Assembly: GCF_014174375.1 (NCBI RefSeq)
Contig: NZ_JABEQE010000012.1
Span: 62,001 to 126,000 of the forward strand
DNA: 64,000 bases
Source: Gluconacetobacter asukensis
GTDB taxonomy: Bacteria > Pseudomonadota > Alphaproteobacteria > Acetobacterales > Acetobacteraceae
Direction of reading: 5' to 3'
Shown piece by piece: positions 16,775 through 26,674 of this stretch. A program made the translations under genes and the position numbers. Position 1 is the stretch's first letter; every line of letters begins with the position of its first letter. The notes beneath the pieces are model-generated. The model searched no databases and was not told where the DNA came from. It saw only the letters and a list, made by a program, of their open reading frames with translations.

Positions 16775-19198
16775 TCAGAATTGCTGGCCGAAGCCGAAGC
16801 GGAACAATTGGGTCCGGTCATGTTTCTGCTTCAGGACCGGAATGCCAAGGTCGATATTGATCAGGCCAAACGGGCTCTTCCACGCAAAGCCGACGCCGGT
16901 ACTGACGCGGGGCGTCAGTGTGTCGCCATAAACCGGCGTGTAACGGGGCATGTCCTGCGGATAAGATGTATAGCGCCGCGACACACGCAACCCGTCCAGC
17001 CCACCCATATCGACGAAATAGCGGCCGCGAATCCCCATATCGGCCCCGAACGGCATCGGGAAATTAAGGGTGGCCGAGGCGGTATAGAGGAAACGGCCGC
17101 CGATGAAATCCTCCTGCGAATGCATCGCATAGGATTGGCCGTTCCACGTATAGGCAGGAATACCCATGCTGCGTGGCCCGGCACCACCGTCCAGAAAGCC
17201 GCGCAGCGTGTTACCACCCAGATAGAAGTTATCGATGATGTCGCTGCGGCCGCCACCCCAGTTGGCGATCTCACCCGCGCCAGCCGTCAGTGCCAGCGTC
17301 CAATCATGGTTGCCCGTCAGGTCATCCATCGGAATGTAGTAACCGAGATCCACCTTGCCGCGCACATAGCGCTCATTGCCACCCAGACCGGCGAAATCAC
17401 CGCCCAGCCGCACCACGTAGCCGCTATGGGGCTGCATCCGATTGTCACGCGTGTCGTAGGTCAGGGTGGTGCTGAGCTGCGAGAGTAGCGACCAGCCAGT
17501 CTGGTCCAGAATATACCACGACGCGTCGCTGTAAGCATTGTCGACATGACGATCCGTCAGCGTGTAGCTCCACGATTGGGACAGGCGGTTGGTATAGGCA
17601 TACCCCATCCGTAGCGTGATGCCATACCGCCCTTCCGAATAGTTCTGATAGGTCTGGTAATTGTTCTCGATGACGAACAGGTCGACGCCGGCCACCAGGT
17701 TGCGGTTAAGGAAATACGGGTCGCTGACCGATATATCTGCCTGCCTCTGGTAATATGCCATCGTACCCGAAATGCCGGCATCGACGCCCGACCCCAACAG
17801 ATTATGCTGCTTCAGGCCGATATTGCCCAGGATACCCACATCGGTCGAATAGCCGCCGCCCAGCGAGAATTCGCCTGTCGGCTTCTCAACAACATTGATT
17901 GCCACATTCGTCCGGTCCGGGGCGGAGCCGGTGGTCTGATCGACCGAAACGGTGCTGAAGAAACCAAGATCCTGCAGGATCGCCTTGGCGTATTTCCGTT
18001 CGGTGGGCGTGTACGGGTCGCCTTCGGACATTGGGAGCTGGCGACGGATCACGGCATCCTGCGTGATCGTGTTGCCGTTAATGTCGATCCGCTCGACATA
18101 AGCGCGCGGCCCTTCGCTGACATCGAACAGCAGGTCCACAACGTGACGTTCGGGGTTTCGGGCGATTTCAGGCCGCACCATGGCGAACGGGTAACCCTGC
18201 CCCTGCAGGATTTCCTGCATGTCGGTGGCATTATGCTGCACTGCGCTGCCGTCGTACCACTGATTCGCAAACAACTCGATATATTTACGCATCGACGCCG
18301 CGCTGACATGTTTCAGTGACGAACGGATATTCACCTTGCCCAGCCGGTAGCGGGGTCCTTCGTCCACCGTAAAGGTCACATAGAAGGACTTGCGGTCCGG
18401 AGACAACTCGCCCGTCTGGTTGCGCACCTGGAAATCGACGAATCCGTTGCGCAGATAAAACCGGCGTAGCAGTTCCGAGTCGTAGCGAATACGCTCGGGG
18501 TTATATTCGTCGGAGGACGCGAAGAATCGGTACCAAGCCGTTTCCTTCGACGAAATGACCTGTGCCAGCCGAGCCTCGCTGAACGCCTTGTTGCCGACGA
18601 ATGAGATCTTGTGGATCAGCGTCTGCTGGGCTTCGTTGATCAGGAAGACCACATCGACCCGGTTATGGGCCAAGCGGATAATCTGAGGTGTCACAGTCGC
18701 GGCATAGCGGGCCTTGCCTGCATACACCTCCAGGATCTTCTGGCGATCAGCCGCTGTGATCTGAGTCGAGAACACAGCGCGCGGCCGCAGCGAAATCACC
18801 TTGCGCAAATCCTCGTCTTTCGCAGCGTGATTGCCCTCGAAAACGATGCGATTGACAATTGGGTTCTCAGCTAGGCGCACCTGGAGCACGTCGCCAGCGC
18901 GATGTAGCGTCACGTCGCGGAAGAGGCCTGTGGCATACAGCGTCTTCAACGAACGATCGAGCTCGTCCTGATTGAACGGGTCCCCCGGCTGCACCACCAT
19001 ATAGGACAGGACGGTACTGGTCTCGATCCGGTCGTTGCCGGTGACCTGGATGGATTCGATGACGCCGCCGGACCGGGCCGATTGCGTCGCCGAGGAATGA
19101 CCTGCCGCCGCAACGCCGCGCCGAGCCTCGGCGGTCCCGGCAAAAAACAACGGCACGAGGCAAACCGACGCAAGAAGCGTTGAACGTTTAGTCGGCAA
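16775..19198 (-). CDS. bamA: outer-membrane protein assembly factor BamA
   Basis: BamA/Omp85, the central component that inserts beta-barrels into the outer membrane. Five POTRA repeats are followed by a 16-strand barrel. The barrel part shows the GGYSTDVG, NLFGSG-like NLLGSGVDAG and RGF-containing NTLRGFLDGGAGP motifs and a terminal Phe (RFGFGQQF). The start is a judgement. A TTG at 19198, preceded by GGGGGAAG, gives a standard signal peptide (PTKRSTLLASVCLVPLFF, then AEA) and 807 residues. An ATG at 19333 would add 45 residues that do not resemble a signal. It lies 20-150 bp after rseP depending on the start used. Confidence 0.97.
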   Translation of the reverse strand: MPTKRSTLLASVCLVPLFFAGTAEARRGVAAAGHSSATQSARSGGVIESIQVTGNDRIETSTVLSYMVVQPGDPFNQDELDRSLKTLYATGLFRDVTLHRAGDVLQVRLAENPIVNRIVFEGNHAAKDEDLRKVISLRPRAVFSTQITAADRQKILEVYAGKARYAATVTPQIIRLAHNRVDVVFLINEAQQTLIHKISFVGNKAFSEARLAQVISSKETAWYRFFASSDEYNPERIRYDSELLRRFYLRNGFVDFQVRNQTGELSPDRKSFYVTFTVDEGPRYRLGKVNIRSSLKHVSAASMRKYIELFANQWYDGSAVQHNATDMQEILQGQGYPFAMVRPEIARNPERHVVDLLFDVSEGPRAYVERIDINGNTITQDAVIRRQLPMSEGDPYTPTERKYAKAILQDLGFFSTVSVDQTTGSAPDRTNVAINVVEKPTGEFSLGGGYSTDVGILGNIGLKQHNLLGSGVDAGISGTMAYYQRQADISVSDPYFLNRNLVAGVDLFVIENNYQTYQNYSEGRYGITLRMGYAYTNRLSQSWSYTLTDRHVDNAYSDASWYILDQTGWSLLSQLSTTLTYDTRDNRMQPHSGYVVRLGGDFAGLGGNERYVRGKVDLGYYIPMDDLTGNHDWTLALTAGAGEIANWGGGRSDIIDNFYLGGNTLRGFLDGGAGPRSMGIPAYTWNGQSYAMHSQEDFIGGRFLYTASATLNFPMPFGADMGIRGRYFVDMGGLDGLRVSRRYTSYPQDMPRYTPVYGDTLTPRVSTGVGFAWKSPFGLINIDLGIPVLKQKHDRTQLFRFGFGQQF

Positions 19199-19352
19199 AT
19201 TCGGCTTCCCCCAAACCAGACGCTCCGCGAACCCTGACACCACGCCACGCGAACAGAGTCGCCGGGCACGAGATCGATCATATCCGCTTGGCGGACGTAT
19301 CCGAAATCCCCCCCCTCGCGCAAGCTCCCGCATGCCGCAACATGCAGAGGCG

Positions 19353-20456
19353 TCAACCGCTCAGCGACGCAACCCAGCGAAACAGGCCGAAATGGGACAG
19401 ATCATTAAATGTAGAAAACAGAAATAATCCCGCGATGACCGCAAATCCCGCCTGGAAACTGATATCGCGCACCCGGCGCGAAACTGGGCGGCCGAGCAGT
19501 GCCTCCAGCCCGTAGAACACCAGCCTCCCGCCATCCAGCACGGGAATCGGGAACAGGTTGATCAGCCCCAGATTGACCGACAAAAGCGCCATGAACGACA
19601 CCAGGCTCGCCACCCCATATTGCGCGACCTGCCCCGACATCTGCGCGATGCGCAGCGGTCCGCCGAGATCCTTCGCGCTATGCTGGCCAGTCAGCATCTG
19701 CCACAGCCCATCCAGCGTCTGAACCGTCAGGCGCCACGTCTCCTGCACGGCAGTACCAAGCGCCGCCAGTGGCGTCATCGGCTTGCCGATCGTCGCGGTG
19801 AACATCACCCCAAGCTGACCGGTCCGACCGCCGTTCTTGTCCGTCACAATTCCGACGGTCACCGGCAACGTCACCACCTGATCGCCTCGGCGGACGCCCA
19901 GTTCGGTGTGCGCACCTGGCTCCGCGGTGATGCGGGCCTGGATATCTGCGACGTCAGAGACTGCATGAGCGCCTATGCGTACGATCACGTCCTCCGGCTT
20001 CACCCCGGCCGCCTCCGCCGCACTGCCCGGCACGACCTGACCCACGACATTGCGAATCTCCGGCCGTCCCGTCGCCATGAACAGGCCGGCGAACAGAACG
20101 ATGGCCAGAAGAAAATTGAACACCGGCCCGGCGGCAATCACGATCGCCCTGGACAATACCGGCTTATCATGAAAGGTGCGCCCCGGCAGCCAAGCGGCCA
20201 CCTGCTCCGGCGTCGCTTCTTCCGGCCCTTCGAACCCGTGCGGCTTAACGTATCCGCCCAGCGGAACGGGGCACAGCCGCCATTCGGTTCCCACCCGGTC
20301 GTGCCAGCGGAGCAGGGGCCGCCCGAAGCCGATCGAGAAGACTTCGACATGCACTCCCCGCCAGCGGGCGGCCAGATAGTGGCCCAGTTCGTGAATGAAG
20401 ACCAAGACACCCAAAACGAGGGCAAAGGCCAGAAGGGTCCGAAGCAGCTCGGGCAT
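19353..20456 (-). CDS. rseP: RIP metalloprotease RseP
   Basis: A 367-residue site-2 membrane protease that cuts transmembrane anti-sigma factors and signal-peptide remnants. The zinc site HELGH is at residues 22-26 in the first helix. The second ligand motif LDGGRL lies near the C-terminus (FPIPVLDGGRLVFYGLEAL). A single PDZ domain is evident around GSAAEAAGVKPEDVIVRIG, while E. coli RseP has two. Gene order dxr-rseP-bamA is conserved in many Proteobacteria. Confidence 0.97.
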   Translation of the reverse strand: MPELLRTLLAFALVLGVLVFIHELGHYLAARWRGVHVEVFSIGFGRPLLRWHDRVGTEWRLCPVPLGGYVKPHGFEGPEEATPEQVAAWLPGRTFHDKPVLSRAIVIAAGPVFNFLLAIVLFAGLFMATGRPEIRNVVGQVVPGSAAEAAGVKPEDVIVRIGAHAVSDVADIQARITAEPGAHTELGVRRGDQVVTLPVTVGIVTDKNGGRTGQLGVMFTATIGKPMTPLAALGTAVQETWRLTVQTLDGLWQMLTGQHSAKDLGGPLRIAQMSGQVAQYGVASLVSFMALLSVNLGLINLFPIPVLDGGRLVFYGLEALLGRPVSRRVRDISFQAGFAVIAGLFLFSTFNDLSHFGLFRWVASLSG

Positions 20457-20496
20457 AATGATGGGTCAGCTCCTCATAGCGATATTGCCGCTCCAT

Positions 20497-20523
20497 ATCC
20501 CCGGGACACACGGACCCGGGGAT
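20497..20523 (-). terminator. hairpin between dxr and rseP
   Basis: A perfect 9-bp stem ATCCCCGGG/CCCGGGGAT with a 9-nt loop starts 3 bp after the dxr stop codon. No U-run follows, so it may act as an attenuator or RNA-stability element within the operon rather than a full terminator. Confidence 0.5.
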
Positions 20524-20526
20524 GAG

Positions 20527-21684
20527 TCAGGCAGCGAGCGATGTCGTGCGCAGACGTGCCGCGCGACGGGCTTCCTCGTCCCAATGCAACACCTCCTCCA
20601 ACGAATCGGCACTCTGACGTCCAAGAGCCCGCATTACGTCCTCGACCACCCGCGCGATGTCGAGGAACCCGATGGAGCCCCCCAGGAACGCCTCGACCCC
20701 AATCTCGTTTGCCGCCGACAAAATAGTGGGGACGGCGCCGCCCATGCGCAAGGATTCACGCGCCAGCCGCAGTGCGGGAAAGCGCACCTCGTCGGGCTCC
20801 TCGAAGTCCATCCGTCCCAACGCCGCCAGATCCAGGCGGGGCGAGCTCGTCGCCATGCGTGCCGGCCAGGCCAAGGTATGGGCGATCGGGATACGCATAT
20901 CGGCCGATCCCATCTGCGCCACGATGCTGCCGTCGCTGTATTGGACCAGGCCATGCACCACCGATTGCGGATGTACCACGACGCCGATCCGGTCCTCGGT
21001 TAGCGCAAACAGGCGTGCCGCCTCGATCACTTCCAGCCCCTTGTTGAACATGGTGGCCGAATCGATGGTGATCTTGGCGCCCATCGTCCATGTCGGATGC
21101 TTCAGCGCCGCTTCCAGCGTCGCCTTTTCCATCTCGGCAAGCGTGGCCCGACGGAATGGTCCGCCCGAGGCGGTCAACACGATCTTCTCCACTTCAGAGA
21201 CCTGACGGTCGGCCATCGACTGGAAGATCGCATTATGTTCGGAATCGACCGGCAGCAACGTGGCACCGGCCAGTTCCACCGCCCGCAGCATGACGTCACC
21301 CGCGCAGACAAGGGCTTCCTTGTTCGCCAGCGCGACGGAACCACCGTTCCTTACCGCCGCCAGCGTGGGCTCAAGCCCGATCGCCCCGGTGATGGCGGCC
21401 ATGGTCCAGTCCACTGGTCGCGCAGCGGCTTCGATCACCGCCTGGCGGCCGCCTGATGCCGCAATGCCCGTACCATCCAGCAATGTGCGCAATTCCGGCA
21501 GGCAGGCCTCGTCAGCGATGACGGCATGCTCGGCCCGCAATGCCCGGGCCTGCTCGGCCAAGCGCTGGACATTGCGCCCGCCGACCAGAGCGACAGCGCG
21601 AAAACGCTCCGGTGCCTGCAACAGCAGATCGACCGTGGAGCACCCAATACTGCCGGTGCTGCCCAGAACGGTGACTGACTTCAT
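20527..21684 (-). CDS. dxr: 1-deoxy-D-xylulose 5-phosphate reductoisomerase
   Basis: A 385-residue DXP reductoisomerase, the committed step of the MEP isoprenoid pathway. The start at 21684 gives MKSVTVLGSTGSIG, the NADPH-binding opening. Further marks are LANKEALVCAGD, LPVDSEHNAIFQ (metal and substrate ligands), LTASGGPFR, HPTWTMGAKITIDSATMFNKGLEVIEA and LFALTEDRI. The isoprenoid product feeds UppS encoded nearby. It is separated from cdsA by 37 bp. Confidence 0.98.
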   Translation of the reverse strand: MKSVTVLGSTGSIGCSTVDLLLQAPERFRAVALVGGRNVQRLAEQARALRAEHAVIADEACLPELRTLLDGTGIAASGGRQAVIEAAARPVDWTMAAITGAIGLEPTLAAVRNGGSVALANKEALVCAGDVMLRAVELAGATLLPVDSEHNAIFQSMADRQVSEVEKIVLTASGGPFRRATLAEMEKATLEAALKHPTWTMGAKITIDSATMFNKGLEVIEAARLFALTEDRIGVVVHPQSVVHGLVQYSDGSIVAQMGSADMRIPIAHTLAWPARMATSSPRLDLAALGRMDFEEPDEVRFPALRLARESLRMGGAVPTILSAANEIGVEAFLGGSIGFLDIARVVEDVMRALGRQSADSLEEVLHWDEEARRAARLRTTSLAA

Positions 21685-21721
21685 GCCTCTTTCTTTCCTG
21701 CCGTTCGGCGTCGACACGCCA

Positions 21722-22636
21722 TCATCCCAATCCGATCGTACGCCCGCCGTCCAGCGCGTGCGGCACTGCATCCGCGTGCGCCCCAAACAGGGCCGAAACC
21801 AGACCGGCGGGCGTCACATACCAGAACGCCCCGCCACCCGCCGCCCCCAGAGACAGCAGGGCTGCTAGCGGTGCTGCGACCAGCAGCCCGTCGAAACGAT
21901 CGAGCAACCCACCATGCCCTGGAATAATCGCGCCGGAATCCTTGACCCCACGCGCCCGCTTCAACGCGCTTTCCGCCAGGTCGCCAATCTGGGCCGCGAC
22001 AGCCATCAACGCGCCGAACGCCACCCCGCGCCCCCACGCATCGGGTCCGGACACCAGCGCGCAAACCAGTCCACCGGCCACCATGGCGCTGGCCAGCCCT
22101 CCCAACGATCCGGACCATGTCTTGGCCGGCGAGATCGCAGGCGCCAGCTTGGGCCCGCCGATCAGGCGGCCGATCAGATAGGCCCCACTGTCGCTGATGG
22201 CGACACAGGTGATGACGAACAGTACGACACCGGCGCCCGGCACTGTCATCAGCCGCAGCCACAGCAGCGCCAGCCCTGCACAGCCGATCACTACCTGGCC
22301 GCTCCACAGCGCCGGACCAAACACGAATGCTCCGCCAATGACCAGGAAGGCCTCCAGCCAGTGTCCGCCCAACGCCGCCGCCATGGCGGCAACCGGCCAG
22401 GCGACATACAGCGCGCCGCGCCAGGACCGGGCGTGCAACCCGAACAGGCGCCCCCACTCCACCGCCATGCCCGCCGTGGCCAGCAGGACGAGCACTGCAT
22501 AAGCAGCCCCTCCCGCCCATATGCATAGCGCAGCCATGGGGACCAGCACGGCGGCAGAAATCAGACGGGCACGAAGGTCCTTCCAGTTCCTGCCCCCACT
22601 TGGAATGGCGGTAGGCTCAGAGCGTGGGTCGGGCAC
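21722..22636 (-). CDS. cdsA: phosphatidate cytidylyltransferase
   Basis: A polytopic membrane enzyme that makes CDP-diacylglycerol from phosphatidate and CTP for phospholipid synthesis. The family signature is complete: SALKRARGVKDSG, then IPGHGGLLDRFD. The open frame extends far upstream over uppS, but CdsA content begins after the uppS end. A GTG at 22636 (20 bp inside uppS) gives 304 residues and is the best guess. Several hydrophobic helices (AAVLVPMAALCIWAGGAAY onward) follow. Confidence 0.94.
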   Translation of the reverse strand: MPDPRSEPTAIPSGGRNWKDLRARLISAAVLVPMAALCIWAGGAAYAVLVLLATAGMAVEWGRLFGLHARSWRGALYVAWPVAAMAAALGGHWLEAFLVIGGAFVFGPALWSGQVVIGCAGLALLWLRLMTVPGAGVVLFVITCVAISDSGAYLIGRLIGGPKLAPAISPAKTWSGSLGGLASAMVAGGLVCALVSGPDAWGRGVAFGALMAVAAQIGDLAESALKRARGVKDSGAIIPGHGGLLDRFDGLLVAAPLAALLSLGAAGGGAFWYVTPAGLVSALFGAHADAVPHALDGGRTIGLG

Positions 22637-23429
22637 CGAATCGCCTTTCACGCCGGGCGAACATGTCCAGCGCAGCGTCGAAATGCTGCTCATTGAAATC
22701 CGGCCAGAGCGTGTCAAGAAACACCAACTCGGCATAGGCCGACTGCCAGAGCAGAAAGTTGGACAAGCGGCATTCGCCGCTGGTGCGGATGATCAGATCG
22801 GGGTCGGGCAGATCGGCTGTGAGCAGGAAACGCCCGAACAGGGCCTCGTCCAGCCGGTCTGGGTCCAGCGTGCCATCACGCACGGCCAGAGCCACATGCT
22901 TCGCTGCCTGCATGATGTCGGCCCGTCCGCCATAGGACAATGCCAGCACCAGCGTCAGCCGATGGTTTGCGGCGGTTGCATCTTCTGCCCGTTTTGCTTC
23001 GGCTCGTACCTCGACGTCAAAGCGCGACAGATCGCCGATAATGCGGATCCGCACCCCCTCGCGCGACAGCTCGGCCACTTTGTGCCGTAGATAATAGCGG
23101 AGCAAAGATGTCAGGTCCGCCACCTCGTCGGGCGTCCGGCGCCAGTTTTCCGAGGAAAAGGCATATAATGTCAGATATCGGACTCCGCGCTTGATCGCAG
23201 CCTGGACGCAACGCCGCACTGCCTCGGCGCCCGCGTTATGCCCCGCAGCACGGGGCAGCCCGCGGGCCATCGCCCAGCGCCCATTGCCGTCCATGATCAA
23301 TGCGACATGCCCCGGCGGGGCCGGAACGGCACCGCCATTGCCACGCCCCGCCACAGTCGGCGGGGGCGTCGGAGGTGTCTGCGCGTCTGTTGTCCCGGCC
23401 GCCGGGCCGGGTACGGAGCCCACAGTCAC
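22617..23429 (-). CDS. uppS: undecaprenyl diphosphate synthase (cis-prenyltransferase)
   Basis: A 270-residue cis-prenyltransferase that makes the C55 lipid carrier for peptidoglycan and O-antigen. Marks are MDGNGRWA with catalytic Asp at residue 47, YAFSSENW, and DLIIRTSGECRLSNFLLWQSAYAELVF near the end. A Pro-rich low-complexity N-terminal extension of about 40 residues precedes the domain. The start may be internal to it. It overlaps cdsA by about 20 bp and lies 7 bp after frr. Confidence 0.97.
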   Translation of the reverse strand: MTVGSVPGPAAGTTDAQTPPTPPPTVAGRGNGGAVPAPPGHVALIMDGNGRWAMARGLPRAAGHNAGAEAVRRCVQAAIKRGVRYLTLYAFSSENWRRTPDEVADLTSLLRYYLRHKVAELSREGVRIRIIGDLSRFDVEVRAEAKRAEDATAANHRLTLVLALSYGGRADIMQAAKHVALAVRDGTLDPDRLDEALFGRFLLTADLPDPDLIIRTSGECRLSNFLLWQSAYAELVFLDTLWPDFNEQHFDAALDMFARRERRFGARPTL

Positions 23430-23436
23430 AGCGAGG

Positions 23437-24003
23437 TCAGACCTGCTTGATCTCGCGTTCCTTTTCCGCGAGCATGTCGTCGATTCGCTTCACATACTGG
23501 TCGGTCAGCTTCTGAATCGCCTCGGACCAGACCTTCACCTCATCCTGGCTGATCTCGCTCTTCTTTTCGAGCGTCTTCGTCTGGTCCATGCCGTCACGCC
23601 GCACGCCGCGCACCGCGATCTTCGCGTTCTCGGAATATTTGCCGGCGGTACGGGCTAGGTCATTGCGGCGCTCCTCGGTCAACTGCGGAATGGGCACCCG
23701 CACGGTCTGCCCGTCTGCCGCCGGGTTCAGGCCAAGCCCGCTATCGCGAATCGCACGCTCCACCGCGCCGACCAGCGACCGATCCCACACCTGTACGGTC
23801 AGCATCCGGGCCTCGGGCACCGCGATCGACCCAACCTGCGTCAACGGTACTTCACCGCCATATGCCTCAACCCGCACCGGCTCGATCAGGGCGGGGCTGG
23901 CCCGTCCCGATCGCAATCCCGCGAAGTCGCGGCGCAGGCTCTCCAGCGCGCCGTCCATCCGGCGGACAAGGTCATCCAGCAGTGTCTTCTGATCAGCAGC
24001 CAC
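23437..24003 (-). CDS. frr: ribosome recycling factor
   Basis: RRF, which with EF-G splits post-termination ribosomes. It has the full-length two-domain pattern with [39 protein letters not shown] and [18 protein letters not shown] at 24003, six bases after GGAGGG, gives 188 residues (VAADQKTLL). An upstream GTG at 24018 overlaps that ribosome site and is less likely. It lies downstream of pyrH, the usual order. Confidence 0.97.
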   Translation of the reverse strand: MAADQKTLLDDLVRRMDGALESLRRDFAGLRSGRASPALIEPVRVEAYGGEVPLTQVGSIAVPEARMLTVQVWDRSLVGAVERAIRDSGLGLNPAADGQTVRVPIPQLTEERRNDLARTAGKYSENAKIAVRGVRRDGMDQTKTLEKKSEISQDEVKVWSEAIQKLTDQYVKRIDDMLAEKEREIKQV

Positions 24004-24098
24004 AATGGCCCTCCACACTCAAGCAGGGCAGCCGCCGGAGCGGCCACCCATCGCAACATATCATATCCCGCCGCATGATCGCCGGGTCAGCGAAGCTG

Positions 24099-24839
24099 TC
24101 AGGATGCCTCGACGATCTTGGTATACAGCCCCTCACCCCGCATTACCTGGGGAAACGCCCCCGGCGCATGGATATTGAACACGAGGATGGGCAGCCGGTT
24201 TTCGCGCGCCAGACTGATGGCCGCAGCGTCCATCACATGCAGATCGCGCGCCAGGACGTCGAGATAGGTCAGCGTCTCGAAGCGCGTGGCGTCCGCGACC
24301 TTGCGCGGGTCGGCCGAATAGACGCCATCGACCTGCGTGCCCTTCAGCAGCGCGTCGCACTCCATTTCGGCAGCGCGCAAGGCGGCTGCCGTGTCGGTGG
24401 TAAAGAAAGGATTGCCCGTTCCCGCCGCGAAAATGACCACACGGCCTTTTTCCATATGGCGGACTGCCCGCCGGCGGATATAAGGCTCCGCCACCGACGA
24501 CATATGGATGGCCGACATCACGCGGGTCGGCACGCCGTGCCGTTCCAGTGCGTTCTGCACCATCAGGGCGTTGATCACGGTCGCCAGCATGCCGGCATAA
24601 TCGCCCTGCGCGCGGTCCATGCCCCGCGCGGCAGCCGCGACACCGCGGAAGATATTGCCGCCGCCGATCACCAGGCAGACCTCGACCCCGGCCCGGGCCA
24701 CGGTGGCCACATCGCTGGCGATGGTATCCACCATTTCAGGATCGATGCCGTACGAGCCGTCGCCCATCAGGGCTTCGCCCGAAATTTTCAGCAGGACACG
24801 GCGGTAACCCTGAACGTCTTGTGCTTCACGATCCGTCAC
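24099..24839 (-). CDS. pyrH: UMP kinase
   Basis: A 246-residue bacterial UMP kinase of the amino-acid-kinase fold (UMP + ATP to UDP). Marks are [57 protein letters not shown] and [10 protein letters not shown]. It opens the pyrH-frr-uppS-cdsA-dxr run. The rpsB-tsf genes that often precede pyrH are not present; era lies upstream instead. Confidence 0.98.
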   Translation of the reverse strand: MTDREAQDVQGYRRVLLKISGEALMGDGSYGIDPEMVDTIASDVATVARAGVEVCLVIGGGNIFRGVAAAARGMDRAQGDYAGMLATVINALMVQNALERHGVPTRVMSAIHMSSVAEPYIRRRAVRHMEKGRVVIFAAGTGNPFFTTDTAAALRAAEMECDALLKGTQVDGVYSADPRKVADATRFETLTYLDVLARDLHVMDAAAISLARENRLPILVFNIHAPGAFPQVMRGEGLYTKIVEAS

Positions 24840-24905
24840 GAGGTCCCCCGATTGCTCACATGATGGCTCCTCACGGGGGTGTCCCCCATCCGGGCCAGAC
24901 TTACG

Positions 24906-24934
24906 CCGATCCTCTTATCCCCCCTTAGGATCGG
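24906..24934 (-). terminator. inverted repeat between era and pyrH
   Basis: CCGATCCT and AGGATCGG form an 8-bp perfect stem with a 13-nt loop in the 132-bp gap downstream of era and upstream of pyrH. There is no U-run. It may mark the end of the era operon or lie in the pyrH leader. Confidence 0.4.
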
Positions 24935-24971
24935 TCACAAGCACGCTCTTCGTTCCGAAATCATTCCCGGT

Positions 24972-25916
24972 TCAAGGGGCGTCGTCCAGTCCGATGGCGC
25001 GCAGGCGTGCCTTCTCCTCGTCCCAACCGGCGCGTTCCTTCACGTTCAGAAACAGATGGCATGTCCTGCCCAGCAGACGAGACAGATCCTTGCGCGCTTT
25101 CTCGCCGATCGAGCGGATACGGCTGCCTTTCTCGCCGATCAGGATCGCCTTGTGCCCCGCTCGCGCCACATAAATCGTTACCTCGATCCGCACCGAACCG
25201 TCGGGCTGCTCGCGGAAGCTTTCGGTTTCGGCGGTCGCGGCATAGGGCACTTCTTCGTGCGTCTGGAGAAAGATCTGCTCGCGCACCAGTTCAGCCGCCA
25301 GCAGGCGGTCGGGCAGATCGGTCAGGTCATCCTCAGGATAGAGGTATGGCCCCTCGGGCACCGCGGCACCCAGTGCGTCCAGCAGGTCGTCCACCCCGTC
25401 ACCACTGCGCGCGCTGACCATGTAGACATGCTCAACGTCCAGCAGGCCGGACAATTCGGCCGTCAGCGGCAGCAGCGCCTGGCGGTCCACCAGGTCGGTT
25501 TTGTTCAACACCAGCCAGACGCGGCGGCGCGTCTTGGCCAACTGCTCGACAATGGGGCGCACCGTGTCACACAGGCCGCGACGCGCGTCGATCAGCAGCA
25601 GCGTGATGTCGGCGTCCTCGGCCCCGGTCCACGCCGCAGCGACCATTGCGCGGTCCAGCTTGCGCCGGGGCTTGAAAATGCCTGGTGTGTCCACCAGCAG
25701 GATCTGGCTGGCGCCCCGCATCAGGATGCCCAGCACGCGAAAGCGGGTCGTCTGCGCCTTCGGACTGACGATGGACAGTTTCGCCCCCGCCATCCGGTTC
25801 AGCAATGTCGATTTCCCGGCATTCGGCGCACCGACGATAGCGACAAAGCCGCAGCGGGTGGTCATATCCTGTACCCTTTCCAGCGAGGTCGTCTCCTCGC
25901 CATAATAATCCGTCAT
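24972..25916 (-). CDS. era: GTPase Era
   Basis: A 314-residue Era, a GTPase needed for 16S rRNA maturation and 30S assembly. GTPase motifs are G1 GAPNAGKS (residues 29-36), G3 DTPG, G4 NKTD and a C-terminal KH RNA-binding domain with GEKGSRIRSIG. The start at 25916 overlaps the rnc stop (ATGA). Met18 could also serve. Its order behind rnc, as in many bacteria, fits a shared role in rRNA processing. Confidence 0.98.
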   Translation of the reverse strand: MTDYYGEETTSLERVQDMTTRCGFVAIVGAPNAGKSTLLNRMAGAKLSIVSPKAQTTRFRVLGILMRGASQILLVDTPGIFKPRRKLDRAMVAAAWTGAEDADITLLLIDARRGLCDTVRPIVEQLAKTRRRVWLVLNKTDLVDRQALLPLTAELSGLLDVEHVYMVSARSGDGVDDLLDALGAAVPEGPYLYPEDDLTDLPDRLLAAELVREQIFLQTHEEVPYAATAETESFREQPDGSVRIEVTIYVARAGHKAILIGEKGSRIRSIGEKARKDLSRLLGRTCHLFLNVKERAGWDEEKARLRAIGLDDAP

Positions 25917-26674
25917 CCGATCCGCCGCAGCAGGTCTGCCGCCGCTGCGCTTTCGGCAGCACGCTTGCTGCCGGCCTCCCCTTCGCCTGACTGGCCACCG
26001 GCCGTCACTGCGATCACGAACCGGGGGGCATGCGACGGCCCGTCGACCAGGACCGTCCGATAGGATGGCAGCGGTTGCCCGCGGGCCAGCACCCATTCCT
26101 GCAAGGCGGTCTTGGGGTCCTTGGGCGGTCGGGCCTGGGCGATGATCGCATCGTTCCAGGCCGCACGCACGAAACGGCGCGCGGGTTCCAGCCCGCCATC
26201 CAGATACATCGCGCCCAGAATCGCTTCGACCGCGTCGGCCAGCACATTGGCCATCTGCCGCACGCCGGCGCGGGCCTCGTGTTCGGCCACGTCCAGGGCC
26301 TGTGTCAGGTCCATCGCGCCGGCTATGGCGGCCAGGACCGGACGCGAGACCAGATGGGCATGGCGGGGTCCCAACGCGCCTTCCTGCTCGTCGGGGAAGC
26401 GCTCGAGCAGCCATTCCGCCATCAGGAGGCCCAGAACGCGGTCACCGATGAATTCCAGCCGTTCGTTCGATCCGGCCCCACGGCGCGATGCCGGCTGGCG
26501 GCCGCGACGCCCCGACCCGGCGCTGCGCTGATGCGCGGCCGAGCGGTGGGTCAGTGCTTCGCGCAGCAGGTCGGTCCGGCGGAAATGATAGCCCAGCCGT
26601 GCCTCGACTGCCGCCACGTCGCCGCCGGGTCCGGAGGACGGCGCGACATCGTCCACGGCGTCTTCTCCGCTCAT
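25913..26674 (-). CDS. rnc: ribonuclease III
   Basis: A 253-residue RNase III, an Mg-dependent double-strand RNA endonuclease. The catalytic domain has NERLEFIGDRVLGL (usually NERLEFLGD) and NVLADAVEAILGAMYLDGG. A double-strand RNA-binding domain follows with KTALQEWVLARG and GSKRAAESAAAADLL. A Gly/Arg-rich insertion of about 20 residues sits before NERLEF. The start at 26674 overlaps the lepB stop by 4 bp and the end overlaps era by 4 bp. Confidence 0.97.
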   Translation of the reverse strand: MSGEDAVDDVAPSSGPGGDVAAVEARLGYHFRRTDLLREALTHRSAAHQRSAGSGRRGRQPASRRGAGSNERLEFIGDRVLGLLMAEWLLERFPDEQEGALGPRHAHLVSRPVLAAIAGAMDLTQALDVAEHEARAGVRQMANVLADAVEAILGAMYLDGGLEPARRFVRAAWNDAIIAQARPPKDPKTALQEWVLARGQPLPSYRTVLVDGPSHAPRFVIAVTAGGQSGEGEAGSKRAAESAAAADLLRRIG